A stretch of DNA of 34,400 nucleotides from DTU064 sp045588245. Its GTDB lineage: Bacteria > Bacillota > Clostridia > Oscillospirales > CAG-272. The notes beneath the pieces are model-generated. The model had not been told where the DNA came from and did no database searches. It was given only the letters and a program-made list of their open reading frames with translations. Made by a program: the position numbers and the translations under genes. Shown here piece after piece: positions 16,141 through 23,200 of the stretch. The stretch lies in contig JAZNDW010000037.1 in the NCBI GenBank assembly GCA_045588245.1, positions 1 to 34,400 on the forward strand, written 5' to 3'. The stretch's first letter is position 1, and every line of letters begins with the position of its first letter.

Positions 16141-17013
16141 ATGTTTTCTTCTTCGCTGTCCGTTATAATCGTCGACAAAGATGCAAAAGCCGTCCGCTTT
16201 TATCCGTCGGGGGAAAACTGCGGCGACAGCGTTTTTTCTCCCTTTCACTCAAATATCGGGGAAGATTCATTTTTCACCGAATTCAAAGAGATTCTCAGCC
16301 GCCGTTCCTCGTCCGTTTCAAAAGCCGTTCTGGTTTTGCCCGACAGCTTGTTCGTTACGGACACGCTTGACATTCCCGTTATGAGCAAACGCGCCGTCAA
16401 CGCCGCGCTTTCGACCGCGATAGGCTCACTTTATAAAAATGCGGGTGAAATAGAATTCATCACGCATCAGCTATACCGCAAGAACCGTATCACGATGTTC
16501 GGGCTCTCGGGGCTTCGACGCGAGATCTCATCAAAAATCCGCGCTTGCTGTGAAGCCGTCGGCATTTCCGTCAAGGCGATAACTTTCGCCGCCAATGCCG
16601 CCGTTCTCGGTGCGTTTTTTATTGCGCCATCACTCAAAAAAGAGGACTTCTTGCTCATTGACATCAAGCCCGCCGTGACAAGGCTTGCCTTTGTCGCAAA
16701 TGGAATAACGTGTGCATACTTTTCGCTTCCGTACGGCTCTGACACCCTTTGTGCCGCCGATGCCAAGGATGACGGTGATACCGACGAGCTTCGTCTATTG
16801 CATCGTCACATTCATCACCTGTTGCACTCGGATACAATCACGGTGACGGCAGCTTACGTAAACGTACCGACGGACAGCAAGTTTCTTATATCCGAGCTCG
16901 GACGCGACAGCAAAGTTCCGTTTTTCACATTGTCCGATGACACGGTCGACGCTCCTCTTGAGCTTCTCGGCGCAAAATATGTGCGACGAGTCGGCAAGAA
17001 AAACGTCTTTTAA
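16141..17013 (+). CDS. PilM-like actin-fold protein, degenerate ATP site
   Basis: A 290-residue soluble protein with the outline of PilM, the cytoplasmic actin-like component that links pilus assembly proteins. KAVLVLPDSLFVTDTLDIP matches the PilM segment just before helix one, and LLIDIKPAVTRLAFVANG corresponds to the second phosphate loop, normally DIGxxxT. There the Gly is replaced by Lys, and the N-terminal loop (VDKDAKAVRF) also lacks DxG, so nucleotide binding may be lost. It is shorter than typical PilM (~350). GGAG lies 10 bases before the ATG. The prepilin peptidase gene follows within a few bases. The family call is moderate; a divergent actin-like protein of another type is possible. 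Confidence 0.6.
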   Translation: MFSSSLSVIIVDKDAKAVRFYPSGENCGDSVFSPFHSNIGEDSFFTEFKEILSRRSSSVSKAVLVLPDSLFVTDTLDIPVMSKRAVNAALSTAIGSLYKNAGEIEFITHQLYRKNRITMFGLSGLRREISSKIRACCEAVGISVKAITFAANAAVLGAFFIAPSLKKEDFLLIDIKPAVTRLAFVANGITCAYFSLPYGSDTLCAADAKDDGDTDELRLLHRHIHHLLHSDTITVTAAYVNVPTDSKFLISELGRDSKVPFFTLSDDTVDAPLELLGAKYVRRVGKKNVF

Positions 17014-17025
17014 CGGGTGCGGACG

Positions 17026-17817
17026 ATGAGTGTTCTACAGTTTCAGACTTTTGCGCTCTATTTCCTCACGGCTTTGCTCGGACTTTGCGTCGGCAGTTTT
17101 TGTAACGTCGTCATTTACCGCGTGCCGCGGGAAATGAGCCTTGCTTTTCCGCCATCACACTGCCCTCACTGCAGATACAGACTTCGCCCTTTTGACAATA
17201 TTCCTCTTTTTTCGTACGTTTTCCTCGGCGGAAAATGCCGCCGTTGCCGCACGCACATATCCTTGCGATATCCGACGGTAGAGCTCACGAATGCCGTACT
17301 GTGGGTCTTGTCCGTATGGCTGTTTTTTCATAAAAATCCCGTTTATGCCGTTATCTCCGCGATCGTATCGTCATGTCTTATTGCCGTATTTTTCATCGAC
17401 ATCGACTTTATGCTGATCTTCGACCGCCATAACGTCATCATTCTCGTATGCGGAATCGTTGCCACGTTCGTTGACGGCTACTGCGGGATTGCGGATCACA
17501 TAGTCGGTGCCGCTGTCGGCGCCGTCCTCTTCGCCTCGCTTTATTACGGCTCGCGTCGGAGCCTCGGGCGCGAAGGGCTCGGCTTCGGTGACGTAAAACT
17601 CGCTGCCGCATCGGGATTGCTTCTCGGATGGCAACGCTTCATTCTCGCAATGCTCGTCGCCTCGCTTTCCGCCTGCACCGTAATGCTCCCGCGCCGTTTC
17701 GTCCGCAAAGAAAGCGGCGAGTTCCCTTTCGCTCCGTTCATCTCCGTCGGCGTTGTTTTTGCGATGCTGTTCGGAGAAAAGATCATCACTTGGTACGTGT
17801 CCCTTCTCATCGGATGA
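17026..17817 (+). CDS. Prepilin peptidase (type IV leader peptidase)
   Basis: Membrane aspartyl protease that cuts prepilin leaders after Gly and usually N-methylates the new terminus. The N-terminal GSFCNVVIYRVP motif, a zinc-type Cys46-x2-Cys49 ... Cys71-x2-Cys74 pair in the cytoplasmic loop, and catalytic aspartates in FFIDID (Asp125 region) and GFGDVK (Asp189) are all present, with about seven membrane helices. An ATG at 17026 is chosen over the GTG at 17017 because GGGTG lies a short distance upstream. The 263 residues are normal. It probably processes the three pilins encoded divergently upstream and is co-transcribed with pilM-like and tlpA-like genes. Confidence 0.9.
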   Translation: MSVLQFQTFALYFLTALLGLCVGSFCNVVIYRVPREMSLAFPPSHCPHCRYRLRPFDNIPLFSYVFLGGKCRRCRTHISLRYPTVELTNAVLWVLSVWLFFHKNPVYAVISAIVSSCLIAVFFIDIDFMLIFDRHNVIILVCGIVATFVDGYCGIADHIVGAAVGAVLFASLYYGSRRSLGREGLGFGDVKLAAASGLLLGWQRFILAMLVASLSACTVMLPRRFVRKESGEFPFAPFISVGVVFAMLFGEKIITWYVSLLIG

Positions 17818-17862
17818 ACCGAGAAATAAGCAAAATACAGCTACCGAAAGGTTATATTACAA

Positions 17863-18414
17863 ATGAAAAATAAACTGACTATCATCGTCGCAGCAGTGCT
17901 CGCCGTTGCCGCCGTCGCACTCGGCGCGATCGTTATCGGCAGACAAATTAATATCACGGACGCCGTTGACACCGACGGCGGTGACGGCAGTAACCCCACC
18001 GCACCTGACTTCACCGTTTATGATATAGACGGCAATCCCGTTTCGCTTTCCGATTTCGTCGGCAAGCCCGTCGTTCTGAATTTCTGGGCGAGCTGGTGCG
18101 GTCCGTGCAAAAACGAAATGCCTGATTTTGACGAGGTTTACGGCGAATACGGCGGCGACGTCGTTTTCCTCATGGTCAACATCACCGACGGAACGAACGA
18201 GACCGTCGATTCCGCATCCTCTTTCATCAAAAACGCGGGCTACACCTTCCCCGTTTACTATGACACCGAGCTTTATGCAACCTCCGCTTACGGTGTGTCG
18301 TCCATTCCGATGACGTTTTTCATCGACAGTAACGGTACCGTTGCCGCATACCACACAGGAACATTGTCAAAGGACCTTCTTTTACGCGGAATCAACATGA
18401 TTTACTCTGAATGA
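17863..18414 (+). CDS. Membrane-anchored TlpA/ResA-type thioredoxin
   Basis: Extracytoplasmic thiol-disulfide oxidoreductase. Residues 5-26 form an uncleaved signal anchor; a Gly/Asp-rich linker follows, then an AhpC/TSA-like thioredoxin fold with active site Trp78-Cys79-Gly-Pro-Cys82 and the cis-Pro segment SSIPMTF. In Gram-positives such proteins reduce apocytochromes or secreted protein disulfides. Because the neighbouring pilins carry cysteines and the prepilin peptidase gene ends 45 bases upstream, a role in pilin thiol handling is a reasonable inference. GAAAGG precedes the ATG. Confidence 0.87.
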   Translation: MKNKLTIIVAAVLAVAAVALGAIVIGRQINITDAVDTDGGDGSNPTAPDFTVYDIDGNPVSLSDFVGKPVVLNFWASWCGPCKNEMPDFDEVYGEYGGDVVFLMVNITDGTNETVDSASSFIKNAGYTFPVYYDTELYATSAYGVSSIPMTFFIDSNGTVAAYHTGTLSKDLLLRGINMIYSE

Positions 18415-18431
18415 TTGGAGAAGATAACAAA

Positions 18432-19457
18432 ATGCTTTCATTTGAATGCGATTATCTCGAAGGCGCGCACGAAGCGATACTCGACCGTCTTCTTAAAACG
18501 AACACCGAACAGCTTTCGGGCTACGGTGTCGATAAATACTCAATATCGGCAAAGGAAAAGATAAAATCCGCCTGCGGCTGTCCCGACGCGGACGTGTTCC
18601 TGCTCGTCGGAGGAACGCAGACGAACGCCGTCGTCATCTCGTCCGTTCTTCGTTCGTACGAGGGGGTTGTATGCGTTGATTCGGGGCATATCAACTCTCA
18701 CGAATCGGGCGCGATCGAATATACGGGGCACAAAGTCCTCTCCCTTTCGGGACGCGATGGCAAGCTTGACGCCGATACGCTCGATAAATATCTACATGGC
18801 TTTTTCGACGATGCAAATCACGAGCACATGGTGTTCCCCGGCATGGTATACGTTTCACACCCGACAGAATACGGCACCTTATACAGTAAATCCGAGCTTA
18901 CGTCTATCTCGGAGGTCTGCCGAAGATACGGCTTGCCGCTTTATCTTGACGGCGCACGGCTCGGCTACGGCCTTATGAGCGACGGCACCGACGTGACCTT
19001 ACACGATGTGGCACGTCTGTGCGACGTTTTCTACATCGGCGCAACGAAAGTCGGTGCGCTCTGCGGCGAAGCCGTAGTTTTCCCTCGCGGTAACGCGCCC
19101 GCACACTTTTTCACAAGCATCAAACAGCACGGTGCGCTGCTTGCTAAGGGCAGACTTCTCGGCATACAGTTTGACACGCTTTTTTCTGACGGGCTATACG
19201 AAAAGATCAGCCGTCACGCTATCGAAATGGCTAATCTGATGCGAGATATTTTCCGCGAAAAGGGTTACCGCTTCCACATCGAAACGGTGACGAATCAGAT
19301 CTTTATCGTTCTAACGAACGATGAGATGGAAAAACTTCGCCGTTCCGTCCTGTTTGATTTTTGGGAGCGCGTCGATGAGAATCACACCGTCGTTCGCTTC
19401 GCTTCAAGCTGGGCAACGACCGAAGAAAACGTCAACGAGCTTGCGTCACTTCTGTAA
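18432..19457 (+). CDS. Low-specificity threonine aldolase-like PLP enzyme
   Basis: Fold-type I PLP enzyme of the beta-eliminating lyase/threonine aldolase family, likely splitting L-threonine or allo-threonine to glycine and acetaldehyde. The start at 18432 is chosen: TTGGAG lies 11 bases upstream and the protein then begins MLSFECDYLEGAH, typical for the family; the ATG at 18411 overlaps the previous stop. Motifs: FLLVGGTQTN for the PLP phosphate, Asp173 in YLDGARLGYG, and the Schiff-base Lys206 in YIGATKVG. The 341 residues are normal. It follows the thioredoxin gene with almost no gap, so is co-transcribed, and ends at a strong terminator. Confidence 0.9.
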   Translation: MLSFECDYLEGAHEAILDRLLKTNTEQLSGYGVDKYSISAKEKIKSACGCPDADVFLLVGGTQTNAVVISSVLRSYEGVVCVDSGHINSHESGAIEYTGHKVLSLSGRDGKLDADTLDKYLHGFFDDANHEHMVFPGMVYVSHPTEYGTLYSKSELTSISEVCRRYGLPLYLDGARLGYGLMSDGTDVTLHDVARLCDVFYIGATKVGALCGEAVVFPRGNAPAHFFTSIKQHGALLAKGRLLGIQFDTLFSDGLYEKISRHAIEMANLMRDIFREKGYRFHIETVTNQIFIVLTNDEMEKLRRSVLFDFWERVDENHTVVRFASSWATTEENVNELASLL

Positions 19458-19463
19458 ACTGTC

Positions 19464-19503
19464 ATCGTCTGCTGACCGATTCGGTCGGCAGACGATTTTT
19501 TTG
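19464..19503 (+). terminator. Terminator of the pilM-to-aldolase operon
   Basis: A long hairpin (ATCGTCTGC outer arm plus GACCG/CGGTC inner stem, 3-base loop) ends in seven T residues directly after the threonine aldolase gene. Confidence 0.88.
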
Positions 19504-19512
19504 TATGCCGTG

Positions 19513-19541
19513 TTGACAAGAAGTGCATAAATTTTTATAAT
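19513..19541 (+). promoter_or_regulatory. Perfect consensus promoter of the DUF2264 gene
   Basis: TTGACA (19513-19518), 17 bases, TATAAT (19536-19541), 38 bases before the chosen start of the DUF2264 gene and directly after the upstream terminator. Confidence 0.87.
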
Positions 19542-19579
19542 TGAATATAGAATATCACAAATTTGTTTTGGAGATCACT

Positions 19580-20719
19580 ATGACAACAAGACGGTATTGG
19601 CTCGACACGATGCTTAAAATTTCCTCCCCCGTGATAGAATCGCTCGCCTCCGGAAAGCTTGTGGAAAGGATGAACGTCCGACCTGAACGCGAACGACGCG
19701 ATCGTTCCGACTGCACATATCTTGAAGCCTTCGGTCGTACCCTCGTCGGAATGGCACCGTGGCTCGAGCGTGAAGCCGAGGACAGAGAGGAAGAAGAGCT
19801 CCGCAAAAAATACTCCGCACTCGCGCGTGACGCGATGCGCATGGCAGTCACGCCCGATTCCCCCGACTGCATGAATTTCGAACATGGCGGTCAGGCTATA
19901 GTTGACGCCGCATTCCTCGCCGAAGCGATACTCCGCGCGCCGAACGAGCTATACCGCAAGCTCGACAGCGAAACGAAAAAGAATCTAATAATCAAAATGA
20001 AAGCGACACGCACACGCAAGCCCTATGCGTGCAACTGGCTGCTCTTCTCCGCGATGATAGAATGTTTTTTGCGTTTTGCGGGCGAAGCTGACTGGGACCG
20101 CATGAGAATAGACTATGCGCTTCGTCAGCACATGCAATGGTATCGCGGCGACTCGATCTACGGAGACGGCGAAGACGTTCACGTTGACTATTATAACAGC
20201 TTCGTTATACAGCCGATGCTCGTTGACATAATAAACGCCGTCGGCGACGCCGAGGGCGATTGGCACGGAATGAAACAGCCCATTCTCCGACGTGCCGCGC
20301 GCTACGCCTCTATTCTCGAAATGCTGATCGCGCCCGACGGATCGTACCCTGTCGTAGGCCGTTCCGTTGCGTACCGCTTCGGCGCGTTCCACGCGCTGTC
20401 ATCGGCGGCTCTTCTCGGCAATCTTGAAGAAAAGCTCTCGCCTGCCGCCGTCCGTTCGGGGCTGACTGCGGTGATTCGCCGCGTTATGGCATATCCGTCT
20501 ACGTTTGACGCGGACGGCTGGCTTAATATCGGCGTTTGCGGTGAACAGCCGCGCATGAGAGAGGGCTACATCTCAACGGGAAGCCTATACCTTTGCTGTG
20601 CCGTTTTCCTCCCTCTCGGTTTACCCGCATCCGACCCGTTCTGGTCGCAGTCCGATGAAAAATGGACGTCGGCGAAGATATGGGGCGGCGAGGACACCGT
20701 CGTTGACCATGCTATGTGA
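19580..20719 (+). CDS. DUF2264 domain protein
   Basis: Cytoplasmic 379-residue protein of the DUF2264 family, which is predicted to have an (alpha/alpha)6-barrel-like fold and is often found near polysaccharide-use genes; its reaction is not known. Supporting segments: RRYWLDTMLKI near the start, GRTLVGMAPWL, ACNWLLFSAMIECFL, YGDGEDVHVDYYNSFVIQPML and the PDGSYPVVGRS segment with candidate catalytic Asp/Glu residues. An ATG at 19580 with GGAG six bases upstream is favoured over an earlier ATG lacking such a site. No signal peptide is present. It has its own perfect promoter and is followed 15 bases later by the DUF4003-like gene. Confidence 0.85.
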   Translation: MTTRRYWLDTMLKISSPVIESLASGKLVERMNVRPERERRDRSDCTYLEAFGRTLVGMAPWLEREAEDREEEELRKKYSALARDAMRMAVTPDSPDCMNFEHGGQAIVDAAFLAEAILRAPNELYRKLDSETKKNLIIKMKATRTRKPYACNWLLFSAMIECFLRFAGEADWDRMRIDYALRQHMQWYRGDSIYGDGEDVHVDYYNSFVIQPMLVDIINAVGDAEGDWHGMKQPILRRAARYASILEMLIAPDGSYPVVGRSVAYRFGAFHALSSAALLGNLEEKLSPAAVRSGLTAVIRRVMAYPSTFDADGWLNIGVCGEQPRMREGYISTGSLYLCCAVFLPLGLPASDPFWSQSDEKWTSAKIWGGEDTVVDHAM

Positions 20720-20734
20720 CTGTGAGGTAATACT

Positions 20735-21721
20735 ATGAACTCTCTTATACTAAACACTTGTGAACGCTTCATACGCAACCGCGACACGCTCAAAGCCGTA
20801 AACTCCTGGGATTCGGGTCTTCAGCACGTCGCAGGCGCGATGATACTGACGCTTCGCGGCGCCGATGCCGACGGGAACAAGCTTCTTGGCTGTAAAAAAC
20901 TTATCAAAGAAAGTTTCGGTGTATTCTCAAGCTTTCGAGGCAATGCACTCACCTTTGCGACAGCTATGCTTTCTACTGCGGACGATCCTGTCGCACTGCT
21001 GCGCGATACCTCTGTAATATACAAAGCGCTTCGCGGCGACTTTTACTCCTCCGATTATCTTCCGATAGCCGCAATGATGATAGCGATCACCGTTGAGCCG
21101 TACGATCACAGCCGCATTATCAGCAGAATGGCAGAGCTTTATCGGCTCATACGCGCCGAGCATCCGTTTCTCACGTCAAGCGAAGATACGCTTTTCTGTT
21201 CCCTGCTCGCTATGGCAAACCGTTCAAACGCTGACCTGATCCGCGACATGGAAACCTGCTACGAAACGATCAAACCGCAAGTTTTGGCGCGCAATCCTCT
21301 ACAGTCACTGTCACAGCTCCTGGCGCTCTCAACCGTTGCACCCGCTGAAAAATGTGAGCGCGTGATGGCATTTTATAATGCCTTCCGAGCGCACGGCAGA
21401 CGTTACGGACTTGAAAACGAGTTTGCCGCTCTCGGTGCTCTTTCGATGACAGGTGCCACACCCGATGCTGCTATCCCCGAGATCATAGAGATAGACGATT
21501 GGCTCGCTTCTCAGCACGGCTTCGGCTTCTTTTCCAGCGTATCAAAACGTCACAGACTCATGCTCTCTACAGCACTTTATACTTACGTCCGTCTGTATAA
21601 CGACGGTGACGTCTGCGACGATGACCGCGCTATCACGGAAATGATGTCTATGGCTGTCATTTTTGCCATTCTCTCCGCTATCATCGCTCAGCAGCAATCT
21701 TCTACCGCCGCAGCAACATAA
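20735..21721 (+). CDS. DUF4003-like helical protein
   Basis: A 328-residue, almost entirely alpha-helical protein with the layout of DUF4003 proteins: repeated helical segments such as LTFATAMLSTADDP and FLTSSEDTLFCSLLAMAN, and a hydrophobic helix near the C-terminus (MSMAVIFAILSAIIA, about 304-318) that could be a membrane segment. Function is unknown; no catalytic motif is recognisable. GAGG lies 7 bases before the ATG. The 15-base spacing to the DUF2264 gene implies co-transcription. The family call is from memory of its sequence style and is moderate. Confidence 0.65.
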   Translation: MNSLILNTCERFIRNRDTLKAVNSWDSGLQHVAGAMILTLRGADADGNKLLGCKKLIKESFGVFSSFRGNALTFATAMLSTADDPVALLRDTSVIYKALRGDFYSSDYLPIAAMMIAITVEPYDHSRIISRMAELYRLIRAEHPFLTSSEDTLFCSLLAMANRSNADLIRDMETCYETIKPQVLARNPLQSLSQLLALSTVAPAEKCERVMAFYNAFRAHGRRYGLENEFAALGALSMTGATPDAAIPEIIEIDDWLASQHGFGFFSSVSKRHRLMLSTALYTYVRLYNDGDVCDDDRAITEMMSMAVIFAILSAIIAQQQSSTAAAT

Positions 21722-21746
21722 AACTGCCTATGAATCAGCGGTAATG

Positions 21747-21755
21747 TGATATAAT
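21747..21755 (+). promoter_or_regulatory. Extended -10 promoter of the 79-residue gene
   Basis: TGATATAAT is a perfect extended -10 element about 60 bases before the small gene. No clear -35 is visible. Confidence 0.55.
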
Positions 21756-21816
21756 AAACGTAAAATCAAAATGAGCAGCTCATGCTCGAAAAAACATATT
21801 TGAAAGGAAACGTAAC

Positions 21817-22056
21817 ATGGATATCAAAGCAAAGATCGAAGAACTTGTAAATAAAATAAAGAACGACAAGGACCTGCTTGCGAATTTCAAAAAGGATCCC
21901 GTCGCAACCGTTGAAAAGCTGATCGGTGTAGACCTGCCAAATGATCAGATCGAAAAGCTCGTTGACGGTATCAAGGCAAAGATCAGCCTTGACGATCTCG
22001 GTGACAAACTCGGCGCTCTTGGCGGCAAGCTCGGCGGTCTTTTCGGAAAGAAATAA
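21817..22056 (+). CDS. Small helical protein of unknown function, Gly-rich C-terminus
   Basis: A 79-residue protein with a strong ribosome binding site (GAAAGGA, 8 bases before ATG), its own promoter and terminator. Residues 1-52 are predicted helical and highly charged, with the pattern NFKKDPVATVEKLIGVDLP and then a second helix; the end (about 63-79) is glycine-rich and ends in GLFGKK. The F-x-x-DP ... G(V/I)-x-LP pattern recalls Nif11/nitrile-hydratase-type leader regions, but no double-Gly cleavage context or modification enzyme lies adjacent. Similar small proteins occur in other Clostridia as far as I recall. Function unknown; clean promoter and terminator suggest a real, possibly well expressed gene. 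Confidence 0.75.
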   Translation: MDIKAKIEELVNKIKNDKDLLANFKKDPVATVEKLIGVDLPNDQIEKLVDGIKAKISLDDLGDKLGALGGKLGGLFGKK

Positions 22057-22064
22057 TGCGGCTT

Positions 22065-22097
22065 AAAAGGGACTCAACTTTGGAGGCAGTCCCTTTT
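22065..22097 (+). terminator. Hairpin terminator of the 79-residue gene
   Basis: AAAAGGGACT pairs perfectly with AGTCCCTTTT across a 13-base loop, 9 bases after the stop codon. The T-run is short, so termination may be partial. Confidence 0.65.
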
Positions 22098-22214
22098 GCA
22101 CACATATAAAAAACGGCATTAGCTGAATATAGTATCCTTCCATGAAAATTTACAATTCAACCCCTTTTCAAGCGAATCATTATATGATAGTATTATTATA
22201 GTATTATGGGAAGT

Positions 22215-22271
22215 ACGGTGTAATTCACCGTTTCCCCGTCGTTTTTCGTAAGATAACGTATACGAAGAACG
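22215..22271 (+). other. Structured leader upstream of degV-like gene
   Basis: Two hairpins precede the DegV gene: ACGGTG/CACCGT (22215-22231) and an 11-bp stem CGTTTTTCGTA/TACGAAGAACG (22240-22250 with 22261-22271, one G-U pair). The second ends about 33 bases before the start codon. No known riboswitch class is recognised. It may affect mRNA stability or translation. Confidence 0.45.
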
Positions 22272-22304
22272 GCATTAACCACGACTTTAGGACGGTAAAC
22301 ATAC

Positions 22305-23144
22305 ATGAAATGGAACATTGTTGCAGACTCATCCTGTGATCTGCGAAGCTCCGACGTTGCTTGCGAAGAAACGGGTTTCACAACGATCCCGTTCACACTC
22401 CGCATTGACGAGCGCGATTACGTCGATACCGAAGATATGAATATTATGGAGATGGTTGAGGCTATGGAAGCTTCAAAGGAAGTTTGCCGCTCATCCTGCC
22501 CCGCCACCGCTGATTACGCCGCCGAATACGAAAAGGCAGAACAGACTATCGCTATAACGATCTCGTCAAATCTCTCGGGCAGCCACAACAGCGCCGTTGC
22601 CGCAAAGCAGCTTGTGCTCTCCGAGGAGCCCGACAAAAAGATCGAAGTTCTCGATTCGTTTGCAACGGGACCCGAAACGGCACTTTGCATTTATAAACTC
22701 CGTGATCTGATACGCGAGGGTCATCCCTTTGAGCACGTCGTTGCGGAAGGACGCAAGTTCCTCGAAAAAACGAAGACATCGTTTGCGCTCTGCTCTTTTG
22801 ACAATCTCGTTAAAAACGGACGCATGAGCAAATTCACCGGCTTCGTTGCACGCAAGCTCGGAATGTGGGGCATCGGCATCGCAAGCGACATCGGCACCAT
22901 TATTATCAAAGGCAAGTCGAGAGGCCCGAAAAAAGCCATCGAGTTTTTGCTTGAAGATATGGCAGAGCGCGGCTTTAACGGCGGCATTGCCGCTATCAGC
23001 CATTGCTATAACAGCGAAATGGCAAGCAGACTTCGCGACGCGATCGTTGAGCGTTGGAACACGGCAAAAGTCACGATCTTTCCCACTCGCGGTCTTGACA
23101 GCTTCTACGCGGAGCGCGGCGGACTCATCATCGCTTTCGGTTAA
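22305..23144 (+). CDS. DegV family fatty-acid-binding protein
   Basis: DegV/FakB-type protein: binds a fatty acid and, in characterised Gram-positive systems, presents it to the kinase FakA for phosphorylation. Supporting motifs: IVADSSCDL at the start, SSCPATADYAAEYEKA (the TSxPS-like segment), ITISSNLSGSHNSA that lines the lipid head-group site, and FALCSFDNLVKNGRMSK in the second domain. The 279 residues are normal. A weak TTAGGA site precedes the ATG. No fakA gene is in the window. It appears monocistronic, after a structured leader, and ends at a shared terminator. Confidence 0.9.
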   Translation: MKWNIVADSSCDLRSSDVACEETGFTTIPFTLRIDERDYVDTEDMNIMEMVEAMEASKEVCRSSCPATADYAAEYEKAEQTIAITISSNLSGSHNSAVAAKQLVLSEEPDKKIEVLDSFATGPETALCIYKLRDLIREGHPFEHVVAEGRKFLEKTKTSFALCSFDNLVKNGRMSKFTGFVARKLGMWGIGIASDIGTIIIKGKSRGPKKAIEFLLEDMAERGFNGGIAAISHCYNSEMASRLRDAIVERWNTAKVTIFPTRGLDSFYAERGGLIIAFG

Positions 23145-23156
23145 ACCGTACATAAC

Positions 23157-23194
23157 AAAACCCGTCTGCACGAGAACGTACGGACGGGTTTTTT
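23157..23194. terminator. Bidirectional terminator between degV-like and MATE genes
   Basis: AAACCCGTC pairs with GACGGGTTT, flanked by A-rich sequence on the left and TTTTTT on the right. It sits between two convergent genes and can serve both. Confidence 0.8.
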
Positions 23195-23200
23195 ATTCGT

